A stretch of 64,000 bases of DNA from Cololabis saira. Lineage: Eukaryota; Chordata; Actinopteri; Beloniformes; Belonidae. The first letter of the stretch is position 1. Every line of letters starts with the position of its first letter. Below the pieces are notes generated by a model. The model saw only the letters and a program-made list of their open reading frames with translations, was not told the DNA's origin and ran no database searches. The translations under genes and the position numbers were made by a program. Below are positions 32,670 through 47,391 of this stretch, in pieces. Location: NCBI RefSeq assembly GCF_033807715.1, contig NC_084591.1, positions 31,844,590 to 31,908,589 on the forward strand, in the 5' to 3' direction.

Positions 32670-33856
32670 TTAAATGTTACCATGAAGTGGCATCTCCAAA
32701 GCCCAGGTGTGAAACTGTTGGCTGGGAGTTTTTGTCCATTTTGTTTACAGAGACTTCACCTTACGACGTTGACATCGTTAATGTTTGTCCATTAATTTTT
32801 GTCCATTCATGTGACGTGTCACCTACAGTAGCAGCACGACATCACAAACTCACACCTAAACCAGTCAGTGAAGCTCAGTGAGACATAGGTCAGGCAGGTA
32901 GGGATGGCTGCATGCAGCATGCCATGTAAGTTAGCTTTTAATTCTCTTCTAGAATCAATTGGCATTTCACCAAAAAGTAAACAAACCACTGCAGTGTTTT
33001 AATCATACCCTTGATCTCCTCCTCGCCTACGGTGTAGAACCCGATAATCTGTTAGTGTCGCCTGTAAACTCCCTTCTATCCGGCCGCTATTTAATAACGT
33101 TTGAATTTAACATTGTCGCCGTTAAAGTGCAAAATAGGAGGTATTATTTTAGCAGATGTTTATCAGATAAAGCTATTGCTAAATATAGGGAGGCCATCAC
33201 TTCTCGTCTTACTATAGCGGAACATAGTGAAGCAGTTGAGGGCTGTGACCTGGGTTCTACCTCTGCAGATATTGATATCCTTGTCAGTAACACTAAGGAT
33301 TTGCTGCACTCTGCTTTAGATGCAGTTGAGGGTCTCTAACCATAGCAACTTAACTCCCTGGTATAATTTGCATATCCACATGCAGAAACAAAAATTGCGT
33401 AAAAAGGAAAGGAATAATTACCCTTGTAAGTCTGTAGACTCTTATCATGCATGGAAAGATAGTCTAATAGTATATAAAAAATCCCTTCGCGAAGCTAGAA
33501 CAGCTTATTATTCATCGTTGATAGAGGATAATAACCCACTTTCCTGTTCAGCACCACAACCAGGCCCACCCGGTAGCGGTTGTGGGCGTTTCTTCAGCTT
33601 TAGCGACTTCCTCAGGCTCTGACTTGACTCTGGAGTGCTTCATTCCTATAGACGTCCCTGAGCTGACCTCACTTGTCAATAGAGCTAAATCATCCACGTG
33701 TTTGTTAGACCCCATCCCAACTCGACTTCTCAAAAATGTTTTTCCTCTTATTGGTACAACAATACTGGACCAGATCAACTTATCCCTAAACTTAGGATAT
33801 GTGCCACAGGTTTTAATGTTGTAGTAATTAAACCTTTACTTAAAAAACCCTCTCTT

Positions 33857-34077
33857 AATCCCTGGTCACCTTGAGTATGGTCTGGACTGACATAATCTTG
33901 TGTATCTTTTATACAGTTATATGTGTATATATGTATGTGTATATATATTTATATGATCATTTTTGTCATCTCCTTTTTTGTCTTTTCTTTCTTTTTTAAC
34001 TGTTTTGTGTTTTGTGTTTGTTTTGTTCTCTTTAAAAAAAATGGAAAATAAGAACAGAGTTGTAAAAAAAAAACAAA
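33857..34077 (+). mobile_element. Short retro-insertion with poly-A tail inside the LINE
   Basis: A 221-bp insert ends in a long A run and is flanked by a 15-bp duplication AAAAAACCCTCTCTT (33842-33856 and 34078-34092). The A tail and long duplication show LINE-mediated insertion. The source is not recognised; it could be a truncated L1-group LINE 3' end. Confidence 0.7.
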
Positions 34078-34298
34078 AAAAAACCCTCTCTTGACCCAAA
34101 CATGACCTAATTATAGGCCTAATTATAGGCCAATTTCCAACCTTCCATTTGTATCTAAAATTCTGAAAAAGGTAGTTTCAAGCCAGTTATGTGACCATTT
34201 GTATAGAAATTATCTGTTTGAAGTTTTTCAGTCAGGGTTAGAAATGCATCATAGCACAGAGACAGCACTGGTTCAAATCACAACTGACCTTCTTATGG

Positions 34299-34498
34299 CC
34301 TCAGATAAGGGATTAGTGTCCATACTGGTTCTACTGGACCTCAGATAAGGGATTAGTGTCCATACTGGTTCTACTGGACCTCAGATAAGGGATTAGTGTC
34401 CATACTGGTTCTACTGGACCTCAGATAAGGGATTAGTGTCCATACTGGTTCTACTGGACCTCAGATAAGGGATTCGTGTCCATACTGGTTCTACTGGA
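34299..34498 (+). repeat. 40-bp tandem repeat, 5 copies, inside RT coding sequence
   Basis: Units start at 34299, 34339, 34379, 34419 and 34459, each opening CCTCAGATAAGGGATTAGTG; the last has TTCGTG instead of TTAGTG. The sequence after the array also starts with CCTCAG (34499). Confidence 0.95.
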
Positions 34499-35345
34499 CC
34501 TCAGTGCTGCTTTTGACACTGTAGATCAGCATTTTACTGCACAGGTTAGAGCATGTTGTTGGGATTAAAGGGGCAGCTCTACGTTGTTTTAAATCATATA
34601 TATCTGACAGATTCCAGTTTGTTCATGTACATGAGGTTTATTCAGAACAGATGAGGGTTAACTACGGTGTCCCGCAGGGTTCAGTGCTAGGGCCAATCTT
34701 GTTCAGTTTATACATGCAGCCCTTGGGAAGTATAATCCAGAATCGCTGCATACATTTGTTATGCTGATGATATGCAGCTGTATTTGTCCAGGAAGCCAGA
34801 TGAAACAGAACCGTTAGCTAAACTTCAGTCATGTCATCAAGGACTGGATGTCCCACTCATTTTTTGCTTCTAAATTCCAATAAAACAGGTTATTATTTTT
34901 GGTCCCTAACACACCAGGAAGGGATCCGATGGTGTTGCGATGGCCTCCAGTACAACTGTGTGAAACCTTGGAGTTATTTCGATCAGGATTTGTCATTTAA
35001 ACAGCATATTAATCAGGTTTGTAAAACAGTGTTTTTCCATCTCTGCAATATCGCAAAGATTAGGAACATCCTTTCCCAGAGTTTCCCCCTTTTCCTGCTC
35101 TGCCCCGCTGGTCTTCAGCAGGAGAGTCCCCCTTTATGATCCAGGTCCCGCTTAGGGTTTCTTCCCTCCTAAAGGGAAGTTTTCCATACCACTGTTTGGC
35201 TTAAGGTTTTTCTCCCACTAGGGAAGTTTTTACCTGCCATTGTTTATGTTTATGTAATTATTGCTTGGGTGTCATGTTCTAGGTCTCTGGAAAGCGCCTA
35301 GAGACAACTGTTGTCGTAATAGATGCTATATAAATAAAATTGAAT

Positions 35346-36610
35346 TGAATTGAATGTAAAGTTCTTTGTCTTGTAAATTATTATTTTAAGACAAAGATAA
35401 ATTATTAACAAGATCACGTGCATGCTGTTTTGATAAAAACTGAAACCTTGGTTTAGACTTTTAGGTGTGAAACACTAAAATATCTCCTTAAATAAAATAA
35501 AATATATTATTGTCATTAGTTTGTTAGTGTTGATGATTGAATTTAAACGGTACTGCATTGACCACCGAGGAGAAAAATGTATCTGCTCACCTGCTATCAC
35601 CTGTAGTTGCTGTGAAGCCTGTCCATTAAAACACTTTATTATTGCGGGTTCAGACATCGAGGTGCTGAAAGCCTGCTTTATCCTGTTTGGAGACCCAAAG
35701 GCAATAAGTGGTTTTATTCAGAAAGACTTAAGGGTGGATTTTCTGTAGCGCTCTGAAATAGTTCAGCAGAGCTCAGCAGGAGGCTGAGAGCAGTTTGTTA
35801 GAGAATCACTCAGCGTTCAGGCTCAGAAATCAATCTGAGACAAAGGTCCCTCCCAGAAACCTGAGCAGTGAGCTGCAGCTTGACGAACTCTGTATATAGT
35901 GGTATTGGTTTGTGCAAGTCTCCTGAAATTAGCTTTCAGATTTAATCAGATTTAATGTGCGCAACACTGATTTGTATGCAGTTTCCACATGAGTTGGTGT
36001 TAATTTGTTGCCCGTTATGAGTTTCATTGCATGAAAAGTTGAATTAACTTGGACTTACTTCATTATGTCAGACAGCGGTTTGATTAGATCCTAAAGGATC
36101 ATTGTGTGGTTCCTGCTTCCAGCTCGTGCATAGACCCAAACGAGCAGTGCACTAACTCTAATTCTGTCCTCACATCTGCAAACACATCTGAGCAAATACT
36201 ACTGAATAAGGATCATACTGTCCTGTCGGGTTTCCGTAAAAGCTGGAATGAGATCATGTTCACTGTTTTTCCTCAAAGATCTTCACATGTCAGAACTGCA
36301 GACACCAGCTGCTGCAGGTTTGTAGAACTTTAGCGGTTCCTTGTTCTTGTGGTTTTACAATCGAGCTCCACAGTGATGTTATTTTAGACAGTAATAATGC
36401 AGTTCTGTCAGATATGGGTTCCATTTCCATTAAGCTGGGAAACTAATACTCTGAAAGTAAGATGTAAAAAAAAAAGAAAAAAGATTCTAAGCTGGTTTTA
36501 TGATAAACGATGAGTTACCTCATTTCTTTATTCTAAGTGCTATAAAAAAGATTCTACAGTCGGAAACCACTTATAATTACAGAACGAGTAAGGGTAAAAA
36601 AAAAGATGGG
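35346..36610. other. No gene recognised
   Basis: Unique sequence. The open frame 35521-35748 includes a CICSPAITCSCC stretch but no recognisable domain, start context or splice pattern. Confidence 0.35.
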
Positions 36611-36614
36611 GCAG

Positions 36615-37185
36615 GTTCCTCTTTGAGTCACCACCTTATCATGGTGGAGGGGTTTGTGTGTTTCAATGATTTTAGACACTAAGATGTCTGGGGCTTTTTG
36701 CCATTGGTAGGTAGTCATTCAGGGCAAGCAGATACTAGGTGAGGAATCAGACAAAGCACAGCTTAACAAATCCTTATGATGAAAAAAAACATTGATTCCC
36801 AGTTATCCTCACCTGGAAGTGGGACACTGGACTCTCCCTTAGAGATTGGGTGAAAAGCTCCGGGATGGGCTCACAGTAGAGATGCTGGTCCTCCACATCT
36901 AGAGGAGCCAGATGAGGTGACTCGGGCATAGAGTTAGGATGCCTCCTGGACGCCTTCCTGGTGAGGTATTTCAGGCCCGTCCCACTCGGAGGAGACCCCG
37001 GGGAAAAACCATTGACATACTGGAGGGATTATGTCTCTCCGCTGGCCTGGGAACACCTTGGGAACTCCCCAGTTGTGCTGGACGAAGTGGCCGGAGAGAG
37101 GGAAGTCTGGGCTTACCTGTTCAGGCTACGGCCCCTGTGATCTTCTACTCCAGATAAGTGGTAGAAGATGGATAAATGGATGGAC
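36615..37185 (+). pseudogene. LINE C-terminal fragment (MPPGRLPGEVFQARPT type)
   Basis: GAGTCACCACCTTATCATGG and, later, codons for MPPGRLPGEVFQARPTRRRP (36939 onward) belong to the C-terminal and 3' region of a widespread fish non-LTR retrotransposon. The usual text continues with a tryptophan- and arginine-rich stretch, here frameshifted into DILEGLCLSAGLGTPWEL. It ends near GATGGATAAATGGATGG, the tetranucleotide tail of this family. I cannot fix the clade with certainty. It is non-functional. Confidence 0.55.
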
Positions 37186-37955
37186 AAACAAAAATACAAG
37201 ACTTATTCCTGTTTTTATTGGAATAAATTCAAACCTGCTGTTTCAGGTCAGTGGCAAACTACTGAAGAAGATAATATGACAGGTCAGAAAGCTCCTCTAA
37301 ATGGAGGTGGTTGAGATGTGTATGGATTCAGCTTCCTAATCTTTTGAATTGATTCATCCGAAATATTCTGTAAGTCCTGCAGGATGATTGGAGAGCACAG
37401 AGAATAAAGCCCCCTAAACAGAATCAGACCTGTAATCTGTAAATCCCATGAGTTGATAAGCTACCTCCTTCGTCACAATAAAGGGCCCGTGGTCCCTGCA
37501 GAGAAGATTAATCCCTGTCATCCCCCAATGAGGGTGAAGCTTATGGGATAATGTATATGGAATTCTGCACCTCTGACTGATGAGGATGTGCTTATTTGTA
37601 CCAAGGTAAAGTCAGATCCTGATCAGAGGTCACCTATTATCTTTTATCACAGGGCTTTTCTGTCCCGTTACTTACTGAGTGACAGAAGTGCAGCACAGAG
37701 GGAGAAGTGAAAGAATACAATGTGGAAATATAGAGCAAATTTTGAAATATTAAGGCAAATGACAAAAGAATAATTCCCATCTGGTCTGCAACCAACAACC
37801 TTCTGCTGCACTTTCAACCTTCAGTTTACCAAAACACCAAACTGGGTCCTCAAACGGAGTACACAACGGAAAACATTCAGGGACACAAAAATGCTGTTGT
37901 GGCAGGAGCCTTCCATCATTTAAGGTGGGTGGAGTGATTATCTGTAATTTTGTGC

Positions 37956-37956
37956 A

Positions 37957-38008
<52 letters not shown>

Positions 38009-38010
38009 TG
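37956..38010. repeat. (TGCG)n microsatellite
   Basis: About 13 tetramers; alternating purine-pyrimidine sequence with Z-DNA potential and one CpG per unit. Confidence 0.95.
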
Positions 38011-38549
38011 TAGGATCTATCGTCATCTGCTCGTCTGCTCATCTGTCACCATCTCCATCCATCGAGTCCATTGAGGATGATACAGGTTGCTAGTTCAAGT
38101 CCAGATACTGCAATTTTACACATGCTTAAATGTTTAAGAAACACACAGGGAAATATAAACTGCAATAGGGAAAAGTATAGGGATGAAATATAATCTAGAA
38201 ATATTAATTAATGGAGTAGGCGCAGCTACCTGAAGAAATGTGAAAATTAATCAAGATACTTATTTGTTTCTGCCTGGTTTGTATCAATATTTCCACATCT
38301 TTCTTTTGCTTTTGCATACCCTTGTAGATGGGTTCAAATTTAACTCACAATACATCAATGATAAACATGATTAAAACCAGTCTTTATTTTCTTGTAGGTG
38401 AATGTTGGTTTTTAATCTTTTATTACATGTTAATAAACCTGAGAAGACCTGTCAGAGTTAATATGTGAAGATGATCGCAGTCACGTCTACATCGTCGTCA
38501 TAATCTCAGTTTACCGGCATGAAATATGATATTGTTGTTTTGATCATGT

Positions 38550-38990
38550 TAACTGATAGTTTATGCCCTATATGTAGTTTTCATACTAGTCTGCAGTTTC
38601 TTCTTTTGTATCTTGTAGTTGTCTTTGGATCATGGCATTTCCTTTCTAGTAATTCTCTAGTAATATATTGTTTTATATATCTCTAAATTACTCTCATTTT
38701 GTCTCTAGTATCTAGTATCATGTCATTTTCTCTGTTATTTTTGTTGTTGTAATATGCATTTTCCTCTGTGTTATCATAACCTCTTCTCTGTAGTTTTCTG
38801 TATTATCTTTTAGTCCCTCCTTTGTACTTTTTCTGTACTTTCGTCCAATTTCTCTGTTACTTCCCTTTGTTGTGTGTGTACCTTTTGCTGTAGTTTTATA
38901 TTTAGTTGCCTCTGTAGTTTTTTTTTTCCTTGTATCTATTGGTTTCCATTTAGTATCAGGTTTTCTCTAACTGGCTCTGTCATTATCTTG
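38550..38990. repeat. T-rich degenerate repeat
   Basis: Quasi-periodic CTGTAGTTTT, CTCTAGTA and TTCTCTGTTA words recur throughout a strongly T-rich strand. It looks like an old tandem expansion. There is no coding potential. Confidence 0.35.
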
Positions 38991-39111
38991 CATTTGTTTT
39001 TAACGGTAGGTACTGTATATGCAGTTTCCGCTCCAGTTTACTTTGCATTATAACGTAGTTTTTTTCTGTAGCTTCTCCTGTGGTTCCCTGCTCCTCTTTT
39101 TTGCAAGGCCA

Positions 39112-40436
39112 GGGGCCTCATTTAAAATGGAGTGCGTAGGATTCATACTAAAAGTGCACGTACGCTCAAAAGCCGAAAATGCCGTGCGCAAAAAAAAATC
39201 CGGATCAATAAAACCATGTGCACGCAGACTTCCACGCAGTCCAGCTGGAAGGTTGCGTAGCTGAATCCGCCCCTTTACACGCCCAGAAATGCATATGGAT
39301 GAGCCTGCTGAGCATGCGCAGTGGCTTTCTGCAGCCTGTTTGGCGCAGATCCATGGTTTGGCGTCAGAATGAATGAGAAGTAGCAGCCACCGTGACACTG
39401 ACTTTCACGGAGACCTAGATGCTGTAGATGATGTGGAGGACAGGAAAACCACATTATTTGGTGGTCACAGTAAAAGTTAGAATAAGCATATAAATAGTAT
39501 ACAATAAAATAAAGTGAGTGGGTGGCAGCACGCCGTTGCTGCGCTAAACGCCGTGAGTTCCCCGGCGCAACAGGGGGGACATGCCCCCCGTCTTTTCAAA
39601 ACCATGTTTTTTTTCCCCTTACTTTTTACAGTTTAAAAACTAACGGTAGGATCAGCCTTAAATTGCAAATTATCAAGACACTGTATGAAAGCGATACGAG
39701 AACGGCCCCGCAGCCCCGCTTCACCCCCCGCTCCCCCTCCTCCTCCTCTCCCGTCTCTCCTCAGAGCTGCTCAGGGCGGGTTTATGGTTCCGCGTCACCG
39801 ACGCAGAGCCTACGCCGTAGGTGCGCGTCGCCGCGTACCCTACGCCGTAAGCTCTGCGTCGTTTTAACGCGGGACCCTAATTTAGGCACCATATACAAGC
39901 AGCACGTAAAGGTTTCACGCGCGCGTAAAACTCATATATATGAAAAAAAATCTGTGTCCCTTTAGGGGCTCCGTGGCTCCCTAAACGCAGCCCCTCATTT
40001 GTTCTGTCCTAAAGCGGTGGGTGAAGAAGAGGCTGCAGCAGCAGCAGCAGAGTCCTGACTGACAGCTTCAGAGCCGGCTGATCGTGTCCGGCTGATCGTG
40101 TGTGAAGCTGTCACAGCTTCACACACAGACGGACACGATCAGCGCTATATTATTTTATTTTATTATTGTATTATTTTAAGCCTGACATATGTTGTGATAT
40201 GTGATGACATTATTAAGAGTATGACATGAATCTGGCTTCATTTCACCACCTCACAGCCTGCCTCGCCAGTTCCCCGTGTCTTAAGTAAATTCTTACGGGA
40301 GGGTCCTAGTTGCCGTAAAGATACGCAGATTTTTCGGTTAGTTTTTTCTTTTTAGATCCGAGGATTTGCGTAGAAGGTGGCTTCCGCAACTTTCAGGCGC
40401 TTTTTCTGCGCAAGCAAGCTTTATAGATGAGGCCCC
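39112..40436. mobile_element. DNA element with GGGGCCTCATTTA ends, 1.3 kb
   Basis: Left GGGGCCTCATTTAAAATGG and right TTTATAGATGAGGCCCC are inverted repeats. Sub-terminal sequence (GTGCACGTACGC, TGCGCAAAAAAAAATCC) and the right part (TTCTGCGCAAGCAAGC) match an abundant fish DNA element by recollection. It contains a nested CpG-rich MITE (39775-39893). The target duplication is unclear. Confidence 0.65.
39775..39893. mobile_element. CpG-rich Harbinger-like MITE (family H, copy 2)
   Basis: TTTATGGTTCCGCGTCACCG at the left and TTTTAACGCGGGACCCTAA at the right are inverted. Between them are CCTACGCCGTAGGTG and CCTACGCCGTAAGC. Ends are more diverged than in the other copies. Confidence 0.55.
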
Positions 40437-41100
40437 AGATCTCCAGATTGTCACTTGAGATCTGTGGCTCCATGCCTGTTCGGTGCAGCTGTGTGTTGTG
40501 ACTAATGTGACAGAGTTGCAGCTGTCATGAAAGCGGCATTGCAGCAGTCACAATGTTGACACATGGCAACACGTCTGCAGCGGCTCGATCTGACCAGTCG
40601 CTTCCTACTTTGGAGAGTTAATGAGGCTGCTCAGGTGTTTGTGATGGATGGTATGCTGGTCCTGTCCCAGCGGAGCGAGCAGAGCTGTGTATGTCTACTG
40701 GTATCAGGTGAACAACGCTGCAGACAGGTATTGATGTGTGCATGAGCTGTGCATCACTCATGTTGATCCAGGCACCGCTGGAGTCTCAGAGGTCAGATGT
40801 CGATCATCTCAGTGAGCCATCTGAAACCTGAAGCGACCAACGAGACTCTTATTGTCTCTTAACAGCAGCATTCTTATTTATTTTGGTTTATTTATAACTC
40901 AAAGATCTCCAGTATTCTATCAGATTATTTCAGTTCACCAACTCACAAGATAAATGAATTATCCAAGGAGTTTTAGTTGGTTATTTGTTTCAGGTTTCAT
41001 TAGTTGTTGACACTCAAAGATTTCTCTTTGAGATGCATTCCATTCTAATCAATATAAACCCCAGTTTCATCAAAAATACATTTCTTTTTACATGTTTTCA

Positions 41101-42144
41101 GGTCTGTTTCACAAAGGAAGTTAAATAAATTCTGAGTCAAAAAACTAACTCAGAGTCTTCAGTTTCAGTTTCAGGAAAGGTGTTCAGAGTTGGCTCAGTG
41201 AAGTCTGAGTGTTTTGACTCTGAATGACTGCGACTATAAAAGTCCATCATCCCTGGAGCGTGATTCATCATGTCAACACACAGTAAGCGAAGTGATCTTC
41301 CTATTTGGCTTAACTAAAACTGAATATATTATTGCAAATATATAATAAATATAAGCACATATTCAGACAAAAATTGAACACAGTTGTTGTGTCAAAGGAC
41401 AGAGAGTTGGTGTCGGAGAAAATCGCAGAGCGAGTGTATGCATAAATAAATTAAGGTATTTAATGACAGTTTCGTATGAATACAAATTAATGTAGATTTA
41501 TATTGTTCTCAATATTTACTTAATATGTACATGCAATCCTAGGAGCGAAGACGTAACAGGCCTTCTGTTTATTTTTATCGTTCATGGTTCAGTGCATCGG
41601 TCACTTCCTAATGTAATAGAATATGGTAAGTTAGGTATAATAAAATGGGCATTTGGAAAAAAATAACAGCTTAGAAAATGAATAACCCAGGATATTGTGT
41701 GTGAATTATGAGCATAGCTGATATTTGGCTAAGATAGGCTTTAAAAGTGTGTGATGAGTACAAGTCATGACTGGTTCGATCGCATTCAAATCTATTTGGA
41801 TCCTCTGTATACTTTCCTGACACAAATGTGACATGTTCAGAAGTTTCTAAAATCTACATTATGTAATGTGATGAATTTGAACTTTTTTCATCTTGGTGAA
41901 GAGGAGGAGACAGGACGTATCTCTACCAGATATTGGTAGATTTTATGTTGAAGTAAACTTGCTCTTGAACAGGTTTATCTCACAGAGTCAGTAACCGCAG
42001 TAACAGACTCCAAGAATGAGTAACTGGTTAACTGATGAAACCAGATGAACTGAATTCTCTTGCTCGGGGATAAGTAACCTTGCTTTGTGACCTGAGTTCA
42101 GGTTCAACATCAGTTTCAACATAACCCAGTTTGTGAAACAGACC
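41101..42144. mobile_element. DNA element with GGTCTGTTTCACAAA ends, 1.04 kb
   Basis: The 15-bp ends GGTCTGTTTCACAAA and TTTGTGAAACAGACC are perfect inverted repeats. No transposase frame and no clear target duplication were seen. The sequence between 40437 and 41100 is unique. Confidence 0.65.
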
Positions 42145-43104
42145 ACAAGACTAGGACAGTTTTTTGCTTTTCTTCGTCACCCTGGACAATCAGCTTGTAA
42201 AAGCAGTCAGTGTCAGTGATCAATCTGAAAAGCCCTTACTAAGGATAATTGCTTTCTTAATAAAAAGAGGAAGGAGAAAGAAAATATTTTGACTCCATTT
42301 ATGTTCTGCTACCGTCTCGCAAATATCTTTTACAACTTTTGGTAAACTGAACAATGCAATGAAGACATGCCTTACACTTTACACACCTACTTACAGACCT
42401 TTAGAGTAAAGTTCTCGAATGTCTGGTAGAATAGCAGTTACTAGTAGGTTTTACAAGCATTATAAAGAGGCTTTTCACAATAGATGACAATGCTTTAATG
42501 CCTCTGCCATACCAATGCAACTCCTGAGTCCTCTGGCGTGTGTGTGAGTTAAAATGTCCTTTGGTTTGCATTGCAGAGAGGCAGCAGAACTCACACAGAT
42601 CTATAAATATCAGAACAGAGCGATTCACAGGGCTCTATTAATAGCTGCAGTGAATAACTCACACGGATCTATAAATAGCTGCAGCAAGCAAGTAGATTCC
42701 ACTAATTGACAGCTCCTCACAGGGCAGCTGCTGGGCCTGCACCAGCATTACACCAGCCTGGTGGTTTCACGCTGCTGATTCAATTCACAGTTCACATAAA
42801 TGTCAGAACTTATGCAAATAGCCGAAAAAATATTTTTTGAACAAATAGATTGTGCACAATAAAATAAAAGAACAGTTCGGCAACTGCCCGTCTCAGAAAC
42901 CTCTGCTTAGACATTAAAATGGTAAAGAGAGGAGAGAGGAGAAGGAAAAACCAGTGTGATGCAACCACCCCCAGCCCAGCTAGCCACTAGTTACGTTCTC
43001 AGGTAAAGACTGTGCACCAAGGTGAAAACCACGGCTTCAGTGCACCATTAAACAAAGCCAAATCACCGTTTGCAGCTGCATATGGGAACAAAGATAAGAC
43101 TTTT

Positions 43105-43500
43105 TGAAGGCATGAGATGTGGTCTGATAAAACATTGGTGTGTTTGGAGGACAAAAAGGGAGTAAGATTGCACAAAACAGGCAGCATCATGAGGAAGGCA
43201 GATATTGTGGATATATTGGATCAGTAGTTTAAGACATTAAGCCAAGAAGTTAAAGCTTAGATGTAGCCTTGTCTTCCGAAAGGACAATGACCTCAAGCAT
43301 ACCTCCAAATTAGCTGCAACGTGCCTTTATGACACCAAAGTGAAGGCAATGAGGTGGCCGTCACAAAGCCTTGACCTCAATCCTGTAGACAGTTTGTGAG
43401 CATTACTGGAAAGGCATGTTGAAGCTTGGACGCCTACAAACGTCTAGCAAGATATTGTGAGATGCCTGTGGACTGCTTCCCAAAATGTTTGAGACAAATT
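43105..43500 (+). pseudogene. Tc1-like transposase remnant
   Basis: On plus, RLHKTGSIMRKADIVDILDQ (about 43166-43226) is followed, after stops, by DNDLKHTSKLAATCLYDTKV (about 43287-43346) and WPSQSLDLNPVDSL (about 43355-43396), then AWTPTNV. This is the Tc1/mariner catalytic region: QxDNDPKHTS carries the second Asp and WPSQSPDLNPIENLW the third acidic block. Here the DPKHTS proline is replaced by Leu and ENLW by a stop. The N-terminal DNA-binding part and both inverted ends are missing. Confidence 0.75.
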
Positions 43501-44465
43501 AAACAACAGTATACAAAACAATAATAAATGACTTTAAAGAAGATTATTTCAAAGAATATGTTTCGACAATTAAAAAAAAGAAATAATCTGCAGGTTTTTC
43601 TGAGCTAACACAGGGAACATCTGTCTGCTTGCACTGTGTTATTACTTAGTACAAAGACTTATTATGCTGAAGCAATGGTGAGTGCCTGAACTGTTGTCAC
43701 GGTTTGTTTGCTTCACCGAGAAAACTTAAATCAAATTTGTGAGCACCTCTCATGAAGGTCATTCTTCCCTCTGGTGGACTGAGGATTTCAGCAACTAGCT
43801 GAGCAGCCGGTGCTTCCCTTCCTGAAATATGAATATTATGCTTATTATATTATTTTTATATACACATCTGTGTTTTCTGACAGCTGACTCGGCAGAAGAG
43901 ACGTGACGAGGAAGATGGGCTGCTTTGTGCAAATCAGAGCATGTTGTGTGGTGTATTTGTGCAGTACAAATGTTTCTGGAGGAGTTTGGTATTTTCTGCA
44001 CGTCTCCTGAGAGAGGAAACAATCAGGAAATACCTCTCGGTGCTGAATCATCATAACCACTACCCAGGATGGCAGAAGAAAAGGGCTTTGGGTTGATCTC
44101 AGAGGAGATTAAGCATTACCATAATTGTTGTGGACTGGGTTTTCTGTGGCCTGTTTTCCATCAGTTCCCAAGCCTGCATTTTTGGTAATACCGGGTATTT
44201 GTCTCTGACTCAACAGAGTCTTAACAGCTGTCTGATAAACACTGAGGGCAGGATGGGTGATGGGACACATACAAGCAGTTTAGTTAGAGCTGAAGTCGAA
44301 CCTGATGCCTTTAGTCTCTTCCACATGGTGAGGTGTGCAGCTCATTCATTCAACAATGGTATTGTAGCAGCAATTCAAACTCTTGGATACGATGACCATC
44401 AAATAGCTGGTTCATCAAGCCGGGACTCCACTCAGACATTGAACACAGAGAAACAGATTCAGAAC

Positions 44466-45067
44466 TAGTGGTGGGGGGAAAAAATCGCTATATTGCAATA
44501 TATTGTTGCGCTCTCTGTCGTAATAAATAATCGATAAACTAATGGCAAATATCGATATTTTATTACAACACACATAATGGATTTACGCGGTTGTCACCGC
44601 ACTATTGTTCATGCACTTCAATTTGTCCAGCTGTACAGTGTTTACATTTACAAGACTGGGAGACAGTGAGGTACGATGCAAAATTAAGTTGCTTACTGAC
44701 TTTTCAGTATTAGAAACAAAGCAGTGCACTGTCCTGGTTTATATAAAACATGTTATTAATGTTCATGCACTTGAATTTGTGTACAGTGTTTACATTTACA
44801 AGCCGAGGAGGCAGTGAGGTTCTGTACAAATGCACTTTCTTTGTACATTGTATGAAGTTTTGGCATTGAATAAATGCATAACTACAGACGTTTTCCTTTT
44901 TATGGGTATTTTTTCTTTTTCAGTCACATATATCATGATATATCGTTGATGAAATTTCTTACAATATATTGAATATCGTAGATATCGTGTATCGTGATAT
45001 TATTATTATCGTGGGCCACATATCGCCACAGTATTGAATCGTGAGTTACCCGTATCGTCCCACACCT
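44466..45067. mobile_element. MITE-like element with TATCG-rich ends, ~600 bp
   Basis: Left TAGTGGTGGGGGGAAAAAAT and right ATCGTCCCACACCTA are imperfect inverted ends. Sub-terminal ATATCGATA, ATATCGTTG, TATCGTGTATCGTG and TATCGCCAC words are typical of an abundant fish MITE. An internal ~65-bp segment (TTCATGCACTTCAATTTG to GGCAGTGAGGT) is present twice, at 44608 and 44759. Confidence 0.5.
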
Positions 45068-45214
45068 ATTCATAACCTTCCTCAGTTTACAGTTTTCAGT
45101 TCATAGGCAGGTGGATGTAGGAGATGAGGAGGGAGGCAATGAGGGGTCAAATTGTTCATTCTCTTGTTATTTTAATGAGGGTCATTTAGGATTCAACAAA
45201 CAAAAAGAACATAC

Positions 45215-45445
45215 TGTGCCCAGCTGGACTTCAGCAGGAGGTTCCCCCCTTATGATCCAGGTCCTGGTCAAGGTTTCTTCCCTCCTAAAGCGGAATTTTC
45301 CTCACCACTGTTTGGCTTAAGGGTTTTCTCCCACTAGGGGAGTTTTTACCTGCCATTGTTTATGTAATAATTGCTCAGGGGTCATGTTCTGGGTGTCTGG
45401 AAAGACAACTTGTGTTGTAATACACGCTATATAAATGAAAAGTAA
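45215..45445 (+). pseudogene. L2-group LINE 3' end, second copy
   Basis: Matches the last ~230 bp of the LINE at 32945-35345 (CTTCAGCAGGAGGTTCC, TTTCTTCCCTCCTAAAGC, GTTTTTACCTGCCATTGTTT, CACGCTATATAAATG). It is severely 5'-truncated and has lost part of the GGAAAGCGC region. Confidence 0.75.

Positions 45446-47391
<1,946 letters not shown>

Larger units (their letters stand above)
32945..35345 (+). pseudogene. L2-group LINE ORF2, degraded, with intact 3' tail
   Basis: The order of LINE pieces is readable on plus. NHTLDLLLAYGVEP and YLITFEF (32995-33115) are from the end of the endonuclease. REARTAYYSSLIEDNN (about 33495-33540) is from the linker. CLLDPIPTRLLKNVFPLIG (about 33695-33755), the repeated LVLLDL at 34299-34500, QGSVLGPILF (about 34675) and the catalytic YADD (34760-34771) are from the reverse transcriptase. 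The 3' end has TGGTCTTCAGCAGGAGAG, then CTCTGGAAAGCGCCTAGAGACAAC and ends ATATAAATAAAATTG plus AATTG repeats, the typical tail of this fish LINE group. Frameshifts and stops are frequent. It is broken by an insertion at 33857-34077 and a 40-bp tandem expansion at 34299-34498. The 5' end is truncated. Confidence 0.75.

Noticed and set aside
38019..38110. Possible promoter near the TGCG repeat
   Set aside because: No TATA, CpG island or downstream exon was visible.
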